From DATGIQ01 sp035295665 (lineage in GTDB: Bacteria > Planctomycetota > Planctomycetia > Gemmatales > Gemmataceae): a stretch of DNA of 31,141 nucleotides. The stretch spans positions 1-31,141 of the forward strand of contig DATGIQ010000020.1 of the NCBI GenBank assembly GCA_035295665.1, given 5' to 3'. Shown here piece by piece: positions 1-7,636 of the stretch. How positions within the stretch are numbered: position 1 is the first letter of the stretch; each line of letters begins with the position of its first letter. Below the pieces are notes generated by a model. The model saw only the letters and a program-made list of their open reading frames with translations, searched no databases and was not told where the DNA came from. The translations under genes were made by a program, and so were the position numbers.

Positions 1-608
1 TGCTGCTCGAGCTCGCCCGTGCCTGGTCGAAGCAGTCACCGCGACCCAAGCGATCCGCGATATTCCTGGCTGTCACGGCGGAGGAGAAGGGACTGCTCGG
101 CTCCAAATACTACACCCACAATCCGGTGGTCCCGCTTAGCAAGACAGCGCTTAACCTGAACTTCGACATGATTTTGCCGTTGGGCGTGCCGGAATCCGTG
201 GTTGTAACCGGAGCGGACCGAACAACCGTCTGGCCGGTGGTCCAGGCGGCCGCCAAGAAGGACCACCTCGAAATCGAGGCCGACCAACGCGCCCACCTCG
301 GCATCTTTTACCGGTCGGACCATTTCTCGATGGCTCAGGCGGGGGTTCCCGCCTTTTCGATCGCGGCCGGCATGAGAATCCAAGGCAAGCCGATGGACTT
401 TGCCCGCAAAGCGATGCAGGAGTTCAACGACAAGGTGTACCACTCGCCACAAGACGAGTTGAAACCCGAATGGGACTTCACGGGCTTTGTTGTGCTCGCC
501 CAGTTCGCCCTCGATGTGGCCCGTGACGTGGCCAACGCCGACCGACTGCCGACCTGGAATCCCGGAGAAGAGTTCCGCCCGGCACGAGATCAGCAACTCG
601 GGCGGTGA
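1..608 (+). CDS. M28 family zinc aminopeptidase, 3' part only
   Basis: The reading frame is open from base 3, so the gene begins upstream of the window; about 200 C-terminal residues are present. Seen here: a TAEEKGLLGS block with the paired acidic residues that in M28 peptidases supply the catalytic base and a zinc ligand, an NFDM segment with a likely zinc-binding Asp, an SDHFSMAQAGVP block, and a YHSPQDE motif near the C-terminus carrying the last zinc-ligand His. Order and spacing match the C-terminal half of M28 aminopeptidases, which remove N-terminal residues from peptides and in planctomycetes are usually exported. A signal peptide cannot be checked because the N-terminus is missing. 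The gene ends 71 bp before the next start on the same strand, so the two may be co-transcribed. The family call is firm; the substrate is unknown. Confidence 0.85.
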   Translation, partial: LLELARAWSKQSPRPKRSAIFLAVTAEEKGLLGSKYYTHNPVVPLSKTALNLNFDMILPLGVPESVVVTGADRTTVWPVVQAAAKKDHLEIEADQRAHLGIFYRSDHFSMAQAGVPAFSIAAGMRIQGKPMDFARKAMQEFNDKVYHSPQDELKPEWDFTGFVVLAQFALDVARDVANADRLPTWNPGEEFRPARDQQLGR

Positions 609-679
609 CGCGCAGTGGTACATTGCTAGGTTCGGAAACGCGGCCCGCAATCGGCCGCTTGTATCAGGAGATCCTCTCT

Positions 680-2650
680 ATGTATCTCGCAGCGTTGGCG
701 CTCACCGCGGCCACCGTCGGACAAGGCCTAGCCGATTGGTTCGAGCCGTTTCCGGCGCACAAGGTGGTTGGCAATGTTTACTACGTCGGTTCCAAGGATC
801 TGGCGACGTATCTCATCACCACTTCCGAGGGGCACATCCTCATTAACAGCGGTTTCGAACGTACGGTTCCCTTGATTCAGAAATCGGTCGAGTCGCTCGG
901 ATTCAAGATGACCGATGTCAAAATCCTTTTAGCCAGCCACGCCCACTCGGACCACGTTGCTGGTCTCGCGCTGCTGCAAAAGCAGACGGGCGCTCAGGTC
1001 TTGATCATGCGCGGCGACGATCACGTCATTGCTTCCGGCGGTAAGGGCCAATATTTGTACACGCTCAGCCGCTGGGAGCCGTGCAAGGTGGACCGCGTTC
1101 TGGAGGATGGCGACCGCGTCAAACTTGGCGGCGTCACATTGGTGGCTCATTTAACGCCCGGCCACACACGCGGCTGCACCACGTGGACGTTCCGCGTCGA
1201 GGACGGCGGCAAGACGTATGATGTCGTGGTCGTTGGCAGCCCGAACGTCAATCCCGGCTTTCAACTGGTCAACAACCGGGATTACCCTGAAATCGCGGCC
1301 GATTTTGCCAAGACCTTTGCCGTCCTCAAGAGCCTCCCCTGCGATGTGTTTCTTGGTGCCCACGCCGGCTATTACGGCATGGTGGAACGGTATGACCTGC
1401 TCCGAAAAGGACAGGCCCATGCCTTCGTAAATCCCGGAGGCTACAAAGAGTTCGTCGCACAAAAGGAACACACTTTCCGCAAGACTCTGGCGGCACAGCA
1501 GGGCAAAACCGAGCGAAAGGCAGACGAAGGCGCGCCCCCCGCCGTCTCGACCATCAGCGATCGCCTGCGGCAGTACCTCGCTGCCAAGGAAGTCGCCGGT
1601 GCGGTGACCCTCGTCGCGACGCCGGACCGGATCCTTCACCTGGACGCCACGGGCAACGCGGGGCTGAAACCTCCCGAGCCGATGCGGACGGATGCCATTT
1701 TCTGGATCGCATCCATGAGCAAGCCGGTCCTCGCCACGCTGCTGCTCATGCTCCAGGACGAGGGGCTCCTTTCCGTGGACGACCCGGTTGAGAAGTACCT
1801 ACCGGAGTTTAAAGGGCTCAAAGCGATCGACGGGCAACCTGCCCACGTGACGATTCGTCATCTGCTCACGCACACTTCCGGCATGGGCGAAATTACCGGT
1901 GCCCAGGCCCGCGCCAGCAAGACCTTGGCGGACGTCATTCCGCTCTATCTCGCCAAGCCGGTCGCATTCACGCCGGGCTCTAAATGGGTCTACTGCCAGT
2001 CGGGAATCAACACCGGTGGGCGCATCGCCGAAGTGATCACGGGGGAACCGCTCGATCGACTCCTCCAGCGACGGCTATTCGATCCCTTGGGAATGAAAGA
2101 CACCACGTTTTATCTGACGGAGGAACAGTTGCCGCGGCTAGCCAAATCGTACCGGCGCACCGACAAAGGCACGCTCGAACCGACCGAAATTGGATTCCTC
2201 AATGGCCGATCGCCGACTAGCCGGGATCGATTCCCCGCGCCGAACGGCGGACTCTTTTCCACGGCCGCCGATTACGCACGCTTTTGCCAAATGGTGCTGC
2301 GGGGCGGGGAACTAGACGGCAAACGCTATCTCAAGCCCGAGACCGTCCAGCTCATGACGTCGATCCAGACCGCCGGCCTCAAAACGGGCTTTACCCCTGG
2401 CAACGGCTGGGGCCTCGGCTGGTGCGTCGTCCACGAGCCCCAAGGCGTCACGGCGATGCTTTCCCCCGGCACGTTTGGCCATGGCGGAGCCTACGGGACT
2501 CAAGCATGGATCGATCCAAAAACGAAGCGAATCTACATTCTCATGGTTCAGCGGGCGAATTTCCCGAATTCCGATGCGTCGGAGGTGCGAAGAGGATTTC
2601 AGGAGGCCGCGACCGCTGCGTTTTCGAATCGGGGCGAATCCCATGAATAA
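680..2650 (+). CDS. Fusion of B3-like metallo-beta-lactamase and class C-like serine beta-lactamase/esterase domain
   Basis: The protein has 656 residues. The start chosen is ATG 680, preceded by AGGAG at 666-670 and followed by a signal-peptide-like hydrophobic stretch; a longer GTG start at 605 would overlap the M28 gene and spoil that signal. Residues about 20-255 form a metallo-beta-lactamase fold: H87-A-H89-S-D91-H92, H162 in PGHTRG and H228 in GAHAGYYG are the six zinc ligands in the subclass B3 pattern. After a charged linker (about 260-285), residues about 285-650 form a PF00144-type serine hydrolase: SMSK (S345 nucleophile, K348), a Tyr motif YCQ (Y438; most relatives have YxN) and HGG (601-603) in place of KTG. 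Zinc- and serine-dependent active sites on one exported chain could act on beta-lactams, peptidoglycan-derived amides or esters, or lactones. Domain calls are strong; the substrate is unknown. The stop codon lies inside the next gene's start region. Confidence 0.88.
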   Translation: MYLAALALTAATVGQGLADWFEPFPAHKVVGNVYYVGSKDLATYLITTSEGHILINSGFERTVPLIQKSVESLGFKMTDVKILLASHAHSDHVAGLALLQKQTGAQVLIMRGDDHVIASGGKGQYLYTLSRWEPCKVDRVLEDGDRVKLGGVTLVAHLTPGHTRGCTTWTFRVEDGGKTYDVVVVGSPNVNPGFQLVNNRDYPEIAADFAKTFAVLKSLPCDVFLGAHAGYYGMVERYDLLRKGQAHAFVNPGGYKEFVAQKEHTFRKTLAAQQGKTERKADEGAPPAVSTISDRLRQYLAAKEVAGAVTLVATPDRILHLDATGNAGLKPPEPMRTDAIFWIASMSKPVLATLLLMLQDEGLLSVDDPVEKYLPEFKGLKAIDGQPAHVTIRHLLTHTSGMGEITGAQARASKTLADVIPLYLAKPVAFTPGSKWVYCQSGINTGGRIAEVITGEPLDRLLQRRLFDPLGMKDTTFYLTEEQLPRLAKSYRRTDKGTLEPTEIGFLNGRSPTSRDRFPAPNGGLFSTAADYARFCQMVLRGGELDGKRYLKPETVQLMTSIQTAGLKTGFTPGNGWGLGWCVVHEPQGVTAMLSPGTFGHGGAYGTQAWIDPKTKRIYILMVQRANFPNSDASEVRRGFQEAATAAFSNRGESHE

Positions 2651-3506
2651 TCTCTCTGCGGTTCTCATCCTCGTCAGTGGCCTCTCTGCGGCACAAGCCC
2701 AAGAGGTCAAACGCAACATCCCCTACGCTGACCCGGGCCACGAACGCCAGGTGCTCGATGTTTATTCGCCGCGTGGGGCAAATAAACTGCCGGTGGTTTT
2801 CTGGATTCACGGCGGCGGATGGCAAACCGGCGACAAATCCAGCGTTCAGAAGAAGCCGGAATTCTTCATGGACCGGGGGTTCGTGTTTGTCTCTACCAAT
2901 TACCGACTCTTGCCGAGTGTGGACATGGCGACCATTTTCCGCGACATCGCCAAGTCGATCCACTGGGTCCACGACCATATCGCCGAGTACGGAGGCGATC
3001 CGAATCGCCTGTTCATCATGGGCCATTCTGCTGGTGCGCAGCTTGCCGCGTTGATTTGCATCGATGATCGCTATTTGAAGGCCGAGGGCTTGTCCTTGGC
3101 CATCACGAAAGGCTGCGTCCCCGTCGATGGGGATACCTACGATGTGCCGGCCATCATCGAGACCGCGGAGACCCGGTGGCGCGTGCATGGATTGCCCCCG
3201 GCGAAGTTTGGCCACCGCGAGAAGTTTGGCAACGATCCAGCCAAGCATCGTGATTTTTCCGCCGTCACGCATGTGGCCAAGGATAAAGGGATTCCGCCGT
3301 TCCTGATCTTGTACGTCGCCGACCATCCGGACACCAGCGCGCAAGCCCAGCGATTGGGTAACGCGCTGAAAGCCGCCGGCGTTCCGGTTACGCTCTTTGG
3401 CGCCAGAGAATCCAACCACAACAAGCTCAACGCAGACCTCGGCCTGCCCAACGATCCGGCCACGAAGGCATTGGTGGAGTTCCTGGGCAAGGCAATGAAA
3501 AGATGA
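2643..3506 (+). CDS. Secreted alpha/beta hydrolase (BD-FAE/esterase-like)
   Basis: The protein has 287 residues. Its ATG lies inside the end of the upstream fusion gene (8 bp overlap), so translation is probably coupled. The N-terminus MNNLSAVLILVSGLSAAQAQ looks like a cleavable signal peptide. Seen in sequence: the oxyanion-hole motif HGGGW at 56-60, the nucleophile elbow GHSAG with S129, a YVADHPDTS segment likely to hold the acid, and SNHNKLN near the C-terminus with the likely catalytic His. These mark a carboxylesterase of the alpha/beta hydrolase fold, related to the BD-FAE and acetyl-xylan/feruloyl esterase groups common in planctomycetes that degrade sulfated or acetylated polysaccharides. 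The true substrate cannot be read from sequence. A longer in-frame reading to 2475 overlaps conserved parts of the upstream gene and lacks a signal peptide, so it was not used. Confidence 0.85.
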   Translation: MNNLSAVLILVSGLSAAQAQEVKRNIPYADPGHERQVLDVYSPRGANKLPVVFWIHGGGWQTGDKSSVQKKPEFFMDRGFVFVSTNYRLLPSVDMATIFRDIAKSIHWVHDHIAEYGGDPNRLFIMGHSAGAQLAALICIDDRYLKAEGLSLAITKGCVPVDGDTYDVPAIIETAETRWRVHGLPPAKFGHREKFGNDPAKHRDFSAVTHVAKDKGIPPFLILYVADHPDTSAQAQRLGNALKAAGVPVTLFGARESNHNKLNADLGLPNDPATKALVEFLGKAMKR

Positions 3507-3512
3507 TGGTTC

Positions 3513-3611
3513 ACCGCTTTCCGGCGGTCTCGAAATTGGCGTGCGCAAATCGGCAGCAAACGCTGGTTTGGGTGACACGTCCTGAGTCCGCGAAGGGCGT
3601 GCCACCCAGAC
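3513..3611. repeat. REP-like palindromes in the convergent gap between two hydrolase genes
   Basis: A 14-bp arm at 3566-3579 pairs with 3598-3611 (one G-T wobble and one A-C mismatch) around an 18-base loop. A small hairpin, ACCGC/GCGGT, sits at 3513-3528 directly after the upstream stop codon. No T-run follows either arm on either strand, so these are not classical intrinsic terminators. The long imperfect palindrome in a convergent gap fits a REP-type extragenic repeat. Copies elsewhere in the genome are needed to confirm this. Confidence 0.5.
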
Positions 3612-3635
3612 TGCTGCAAGATCACGCACAGTCAA

Positions 3636-4763
3636 TTAGGAGCCGGGCTTGCCCTTTACGTCCGCTTTCTTGGCATAAGCAGCCGAGTCCGCGGCCGCGC
3701 GCGTTTCGATGCCGGGATTTTGCAGGAAGCCCAAGTCGCGGAACCAGTCGATGAAACGGAGGTGCCAGGTCCCAAAGGGCGTGTTCTTGCGGTCGGTCAA
3801 GCCGCCGGTCGAGCCGCTGCCCGGGTGGTGGCCATTGGCGTAAATGTGCATTTCGAGATTCGGCACGCGGGCTTTGAGCATGGCGGCGAAGTATTCATCG
3901 GCCCACACCGCGTGGTTTTGGTCGCCCGAGCCGGCACAAACAAGGAACGACGGCGGCGTAGTCCGCGGAATGGTGGGCGTGGCCCCACGAGCGAACGGCG
4001 TTGGGCCAGGGTAGACCAGCCCGACGAAATCCGGCCGCGAGGAGATCCCGGCCAACGGATCGCTCGGATTGTTATTCGCCTTGTCAAAGCCGTCATATGC
4101 AATGGCCGCCGTGGCCGCCAATTCGGCCCCTGCCGAGAACCCCATGATGCCGATTCGATGGGGATCGATGCGCCAGTCCTGGGCGTGGGCGCGGACCATG
4201 CGAATGGCCTGTTGGGCGTCATAAACGGCGTCGGTCTTCGGGTTGTAGCCATCTCTGCGAAGGCGGTTACGAAGGATCACCGTGTTGACGCCGTAGTTGT
4301 AAAAAAAGGGCACGAAGTCGGCCGCTTCGGTGCCGACGTTCAAGGTGTTGTGGCCTCCCCCCGCCACGAGGATGACGGCCGATCCGGTATTCAGGCTCCG
4401 GTCCACCAGGTGTACCTCTACAGAGGGATTGTGGATGTTGACGATGCTGCTGATCCGTCCCGGCACGTCCTTGCTCAGGTTGTACTTCTCGGCTTCGCGA
4501 ATTCTGTCCGCCTTGAGGTATTTGGAGCCGGGCGGAAACAGGGTCACGACGCTGCCGCCCGGCAAGATGGCTTGCGGAGCATACGGCTGGTCGGTTTCGG
4601 GTCCGGGCTTGGGGATGGCCTGTGGTGCGGGAGAGGGCAGAGTGGGTTGACCGGGTGCCCCAGGCGCTTGGCCTTGGGCGATGCGCGTCGTCCATGCTGC
4701 CAAAAGCAGCAAGGCGGCCATTCCGTTCATCCAATTCTTTTTCATGGGAGGCAGCAATCGCAT
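3636..4763 (-). CDS. Secreted alpha/beta hydrolase (esterase-like), minus strand
   Basis: The protein has 375 residues. ATG at 4763 is preceded on the minus strand by AAGGA 6 bases upstream; an alternative ATG at 4745 would shorten it by six residues. A hydrophobic stretch at about 14-32 is a signal peptide, followed by a Pro-rich linker to about 65. The catalytic domain shows a glycine-rich oxyanion segment VAGGGHN (133-139), the nucleophile elbow GFSAG with S210, a likely acid in GSGDQN (D281) and HH in NGHHPGSG (312-313). This motif set is typical of planctomycete esterases of the BD-FAE/xylan-esterase type, which deacylate polysaccharides; the substrate is inferred at class level only. 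The gene converges on the preceding hydrolase gene and diverges from uvrC. Confidence 0.83.
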   Translation of the reverse strand: MRLLPPMKKNWMNGMAALLLLAAWTTRIAQGQAPGAPGQPTLPSPAPQAIPKPGPETDQPYAPQAILPGGSVVTLFPPGSKYLKADRIREAEKYNLSKDVPGRISSIVNIHNPSVEVHLVDRSLNTGSAVILVAGGGHNTLNVGTEAADFVPFFYNYGVNTVILRNRLRRDGYNPKTDAVYDAQQAIRMVRAHAQDWRIDPHRIGIMGFSAGAELAATAAIAYDGFDKANNNPSDPLAGISSRPDFVGLVYPGPTPFARGATPTIPRTTPPSFLVCAGSGDQNHAVWADEYFAAMLKARVPNLEMHIYANGHHPGSGSTGGLTDRKNTPFGTWHLRFIDWFRDLGFLQNPGIETRAAADSAAYAKKADVKGKPGS

Positions 4764-4813
4764 GGAAGATCCTTGCCAGGGATGCGGAGAGGGTGGTACA
4801 GCGAACTGGCTAG

Positions 4814-4842
4814 ATTATTGAACGAAGCGGTCGGAATTGCAA
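4814..4842 (-). promoter_or_regulatory. Putative sigma70-type promoter for the minus-strand hydrolase
   Basis: Read on the minus strand, TTGCAA (4837-4842, 4/6 to consensus) and AATAAT (4814-4819, 5/6) are separated by 17 bases. Transcription would begin near 4806, leaving a leader of about 43 bases before the ATG at 4763. Call by eye only. Confidence 0.4.
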
Positions 4843-4907
4843 GCCAGGGACCATGGGTGGGCCATGCCTGTTCCGATCAACGACACGGATTCGTCAACCC
4901 ATTCTGC

Positions 4908-4913
4908 TATAAA
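4908..4913 (+). promoter_or_regulatory. uvrC: Putative -10 element upstream of uvrC
   Basis: TATAAA lies 63 bases before the uvrC ATG, in a region otherwise without genes. No convincing -35 hexamer is seen at 16-18 bases, so the promoter is only suggested. Within the 213-bp divergent gap (4764-4976) it and the opposite-strand promoter are the only signals recognised. Confidence 0.25.
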
Positions 4914-4976
4914 GAAGCTAGGGAGCCCCGTCCGGAACCCGGGGCCGCACGAAGGAGTTGTGCTTTCAGGTGTGCC

Positions 4977-6326
4977 ATGTCCAGCGCCATGCCGCCCGCC
5001 GAATCCGGGGCCTGCTCGCCGGCTGAAAAGGTCAAGCAGTTTCCGACCACGCCCGGCGTCTATCTGATGAAGGATGATCAGGGCCGCGTCATCTACGTCG
5101 GCAAGGCGCGGAATTTGCGCAACCGCGCCGGCCACTACTTCACCAAAGCTGCCGCCGAGGATGCCCGCACCGCCGAGCTTGTCAAGCTCATCGCGGACAT
5201 CGAGTTCCTGGCCGCCGAGAGCGAGGTGGACGCCCTCTTGCTGGAAGCCCGCTTGATCAAAGATATCCAGCCCCGCTTCAACATCGACCTCAAGGACGAT
5301 AAATCATTCCCCTATCTGCAAATTCGCATGCGGGAAGATTTCCCGCGCGTGGAATTCACGCGCAGTCCCCGTCGCCGTGGCGTCAAGCTTTATGGTCCGT
5401 TTACCAGCGCCAAGAGCCTGCGGGCGGCCCTCCAGGTATTGCAACGGATCTTCCAGTTCCGATCCTGCTCCCTGGACATCGTGGCCGACGATCCGCGCTG
5501 GCGCTGGTTTCGTCCCTGCATCCTGCACAGCATTCACCAGTGCACCGCCCCGTGCAACTTCCGCGTGACCAAGGAAGAGTATCGCAAACAGATCCGGGCC
5601 TTGCGACTCATGCTGGAAGGGAAGAAGGACAAGCTCCTGGCCGAGCTGGAACAGGCGATGCACGAGGCGAGCGCGGCTTTGCAGTTTGAGAAGGCGGCCC
5701 GGTTACGCGATGAAATTGATGCCCTGCGCAAGTTGAGCCTGCGCGGCGATGTGGACAAAGATGTGCAGCCGGAAGTTTTTCAGATCGAGCCGAAGAAGGG
5801 AATGGTTGGCTTGCGCAAAGTGCTTGGGCTGCCGCAGACGCCGCGCACCATCGAAGGGATCGACATTGCCCACCTGGGCGGCGGGGAAACGGTTGCGTCG
5901 CTGGTGAAGTTTATTGACGGGCTCCCGTTCAAGCCGGGCTATCGGCGGTATCGGATCAAGAGTGTGCAGGGCGTGGACGATTTTGCATCGATCCGTGAGG
6001 TGGTGGCCCGCCGGTTTCGCAATTTGCCCCGCCATGGCGAGAGTGAAGAAGAGGAGGTCTATCCGGACCTCCTGCTAATCGACGGCGGCAAGGGGCAGCT
6101 CAATGCGGCCCTCGATGCCTTTCACCTGCTGGGCCGCGAGCCCCCCTGTTTGCTGTCGCTGGCGAAACGGGAGGAAGAGATCTATCGGCCGGACGAAGCG
6201 GAGCCATTGCGACTGAGCCGGCATGCGGCGGCGCTGCGGCTGCTCCAGTATGTGCGGGATGAAGCACACCGTTTCGCCCAGCATTACCATCACTTGTTGC
6301 GCCGTAAAAAACTGCAAGGCGAGTGA
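4977..6326 (+). CDS. uvrC: Excinuclease ABC subunit C, compact form without HhH domain
   Basis: UvrC makes the two incisions flanking UvrAB-marked DNA lesions in nucleotide excision repair. The start chosen is ATG 4977, giving 449 residues; the frame is open much further upstream but overlaps the opposite hydrolase gene. Domains: GIY-YIG nuclease near residues 18-95 (GVYLMK, VIYVGKA); four Cys C164, C181, C189, C193 whose final x7 and x3 spacing matches the Fe-S cysteines reported for E. coli UvrC; UVR motif about 218-252 (FEKAARLRDEI); RNase H-like nuclease with D296, D369 (IDGGKGQL) and H431 (RDEAHRF), matching the Asp-Asp-His triad. Usual UvrC has about 560-610 residues: here the protein stops soon after RDEAHRF, so the tandem HhH is absent, and the UVR-to-nuclease linker is about 35 residues rather than about 100. 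Both nuclease centres appear intact. Confidence 0.93.
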   Translation: MSSAMPPAESGACSPAEKVKQFPTTPGVYLMKDDQGRVIYVGKARNLRNRAGHYFTKAAAEDARTAELVKLIADIEFLAAESEVDALLLEARLIKDIQPRFNIDLKDDKSFPYLQIRMREDFPRVEFTRSPRRRGVKLYGPFTSAKSLRAALQVLQRIFQFRSCSLDIVADDPRWRWFRPCILHSIHQCTAPCNFRVTKEEYRKQIRALRLMLEGKKDKLLAELEQAMHEASAALQFEKAARLRDEIDALRKLSLRGDVDKDVQPEVFQIEPKKGMVGLRKVLGLPQTPRTIEGIDIAHLGGGETVASLVKFIDGLPFKPGYRRYRIKSVQGVDDFASIREVVARRFRNLPRHGESEEEEVYPDLLLIDGGKGQLNAALDAFHLLGREPPCLLSLAKREEEIYRPDEAEPLRLSRHAAALRLLQYVRDEAHRFAQHYHHLLRRKKLQGE

Positions 6327-6332
6327 AGCACC

Positions 6333-7097
6333 GTGCGGATTTTGCTCACCAATGACGATGGCATTTATGCCCCTGGACTTCGGGCGCTGCGCACCGAGCT
6401 CCAGAAATTGGGGGAAGTGATCGTGGTCGCGCCGGCAACCGAGCAGAGTGCCGTGGGGCACTCGATCACCTTGTTGACGCCGCTGCTTGTACAAGAGGTC
6501 ATGGATGAACAAGGTCGATTCCTGGGCTGGGCGGTCGAGGGCCGGCCGGCGGACTGCATCAAGCTGGCGCTCCTGGAACTCCTTCCCGAGCCGCCGGACC
6601 TGATCATCAGCGGGCTGAACGCCGGCTCGAATGCGGGGATCAACGTCCTCTATTCGGGCACGGTAGCCGCGGCCATCGAGGGGGCCTTTTTTCAGCGGAC
6701 CAGCATCGCCATCTCCCTGGAATACATCAAGCCGAAGCTCGATTTTGCCCGGGGGGCCGAGCTGGCCCGGGTCGTCATCGAGCAGATCCTGGCACACCAA
6801 CCCGGGCCCGGGACGCTGTTCAACGTGAACATTCCGAGCCTGGAGAAGGGACCCATTCGTGGCATCCGGGCTTTGCCGCAAAACGTGGTTCCCTATGTGG
6901 AGGGTTTCGATCGCCGTGTGGATCCTCGGGGCCGCATGTATTTCTGGACGACACCGGATTTCCGTTGTCCCGATTCGCATCCGGATACCGACGTGACAGC
7001 CCTGGGAGAGGGATACATCACGGTGACGCCCTTGCAGTTCAACCTGACTCATCAGGGCTTGCTCAAGCAGATGGGCGATTGGCAATGGCGATGGTGA
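6333..7097 (+). CDS. surE: 5'/3'-nucleotidase SurE
   Basis: SurE is a cytoplasmic metal-dependent phosphatase that dephosphorylates nucleoside 5'- and 3'-monophosphates. The 254-residue length matches the family. The N-terminus MRILLTNDDG is the hallmark metal site with two Asp; the motif SGLNAGSNAG with the following YSGTVAAA stretch is the conserved Asn-containing active-site and dimer region, and SAVGHSIT near residue 36 carries the conserved Ser. The only suitable start is GTG 6333, 6 bases after the uvrC stop, with a weak purine-rich site inside the end of uvrC, so the two genes are probably translationally coupled. Recycling of nucleotides released during repair would be a possible link, but this is inference. 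Confidence 0.95.
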   Translation: MRILLTNDDGIYAPGLRALRTELQKLGEVIVVAPATEQSAVGHSITLLTPLLVQEVMDEQGRFLGWAVEGRPADCIKLALLELLPEPPDLIISGLNAGSNAGINVLYSGTVAAAIEGAFFQRTSIAISLEYIKPKLDFARGAELARVVIEQILAHQPGPGTLFNVNIPSLEKGPIRGIRALPQNVVPYVEGFDRRVDPRGRMYFWTTPDFRCPDSHPDTDVTALGEGYITVTPLQFNLTHQGLLKQMGDWQWRW

Positions 7098-7136
7098 GCG
7101 GCCAGAAAGCCGGACGGCGAGACCAACGGGATTCGA

Positions 7137-7165
7137 TTGGAGACCGAACCGGCGTGCGGTATGCT
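7137..7165 (+). promoter_or_regulatory. Putative sigma70-type promoter for the STAS gene
   Basis: TTGGAG (7137-7142) and TATGCT (7160-7165) are 17 bases apart, each matching 4 of 6 consensus positions. Transcription near 7172 would leave the SD of a GTG start at 7183 at the very 5' end of the message but would suit the ATG at 7210. Confidence 0.3.
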
Positions 7166-7209
7166 CTTCAGGGGAAGTTTGTGTGCCGCAAACAAACGGG
7201 GATCCACGC

Positions 7210-7572
7210 ATGGTACGGCCACTGGGTGAAAACTGGCTGGAAGTGGAACAGATTGGCGACGTCACGATCGCCCGCTTCACGGCGCGTCATCTCCTGGACG
7301 AACAGAAGATGCAGGCAATCTCTCGGCAGCTGCGGAGCCTGGGAGAAGAAGCCGGTCATCGGCCGCTGGTGTTGAATTTCGGCCAGGTCGAACGGCTCTC
7401 CACAGAGCTGATGGGCAAACTCGTGGCGCTGCAAAATCGTGTCCAGCAAAAGGGCGGACGGCTGGCCCTGTGCAAGATCCATCCGCAAGTCTACGAGGTG
7501 TTCAAGATTCTCAAGCTGCCCCAGGTGTTTTCCATCTTCACGGATGAGCAGGAAGCATTGCAGCATTTTTAG
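7210..7572 (+). CDS. STAS-domain protein (anti-sigma factor antagonist-like)
   Basis: The protein has 120 residues, all accounted for by one STAS domain of the SpoIIAA type: beta strands LEVEQIGDVTIARF, then PLVLNFGQVERLSTELMGKL with the conserved helix start, then GGRLALCKI and a C-terminal VFKILKL helix. In this family a Ser/Thr at the helix start is phosphorylated by an anti-sigma kinase; here S64/T65 occupy that place. Such proteins switch partner modules controlling sigma factors or signalling. No kinase or sigma gene is adjacent, so the partner is unknown. An in-frame GTG at 7183 would add nine residues and also has a purine-rich site; ATG 7210 was preferred because the STAS fold begins just after it and because of the promoter position. 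Confidence 0.82.
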   Translation: MVRPLGENWLEVEQIGDVTIARFTARHLLDEQKMQAISRQLRSLGEEAGHRPLVLNFGQVERLSTELMGKLVALQNRVQQKGGRLALCKIHPQVYEVFKILKLPQVFSIFTDEQEALQHF

Positions 7573-7636
7573 CTCCGGGCCAACGCTCGCGGCCGTCTCT
7601 TCCCACCCGATTCTTCTCTGTGGACGGAGGTCCTTA

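Noticed and set aside
605..679. GTG start at 605 for the lactamase fusion
   Set aside because: It overlaps the M28 stop, lacks a ribosome site and would bury the signal peptide; ATG 680 has AGGAG upstream.
680..2650. Two separate genes joined by a missed stop or frameshift
   Set aside because: The frame runs unbroken through a normal hydrophilic linker and there is no ribosome site with a start at the second domain that would be clearly better.
2541..3635. Minus-strand open frame opposite the secreted alpha/beta hydrolase
   Set aside because: The plus strand shows HGGGW and GHSAG motifs and a signal peptide; the reverse is a shadow.
3720..4976. Upstream extension of the uvrC reading frame (about 419 codons)
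   Set aside because: It lies opposite the alpha/beta hydrolase gene, shows no conserved domain, and homology to UvrC begins only after ATG 4977. The low stop frequency is a GC-rich side effect.
6075..7280. Minus-strand open frame opposite uvrC and surE
   Set aside because: It covers two well-supported plus-strand genes and has no motif of its own.
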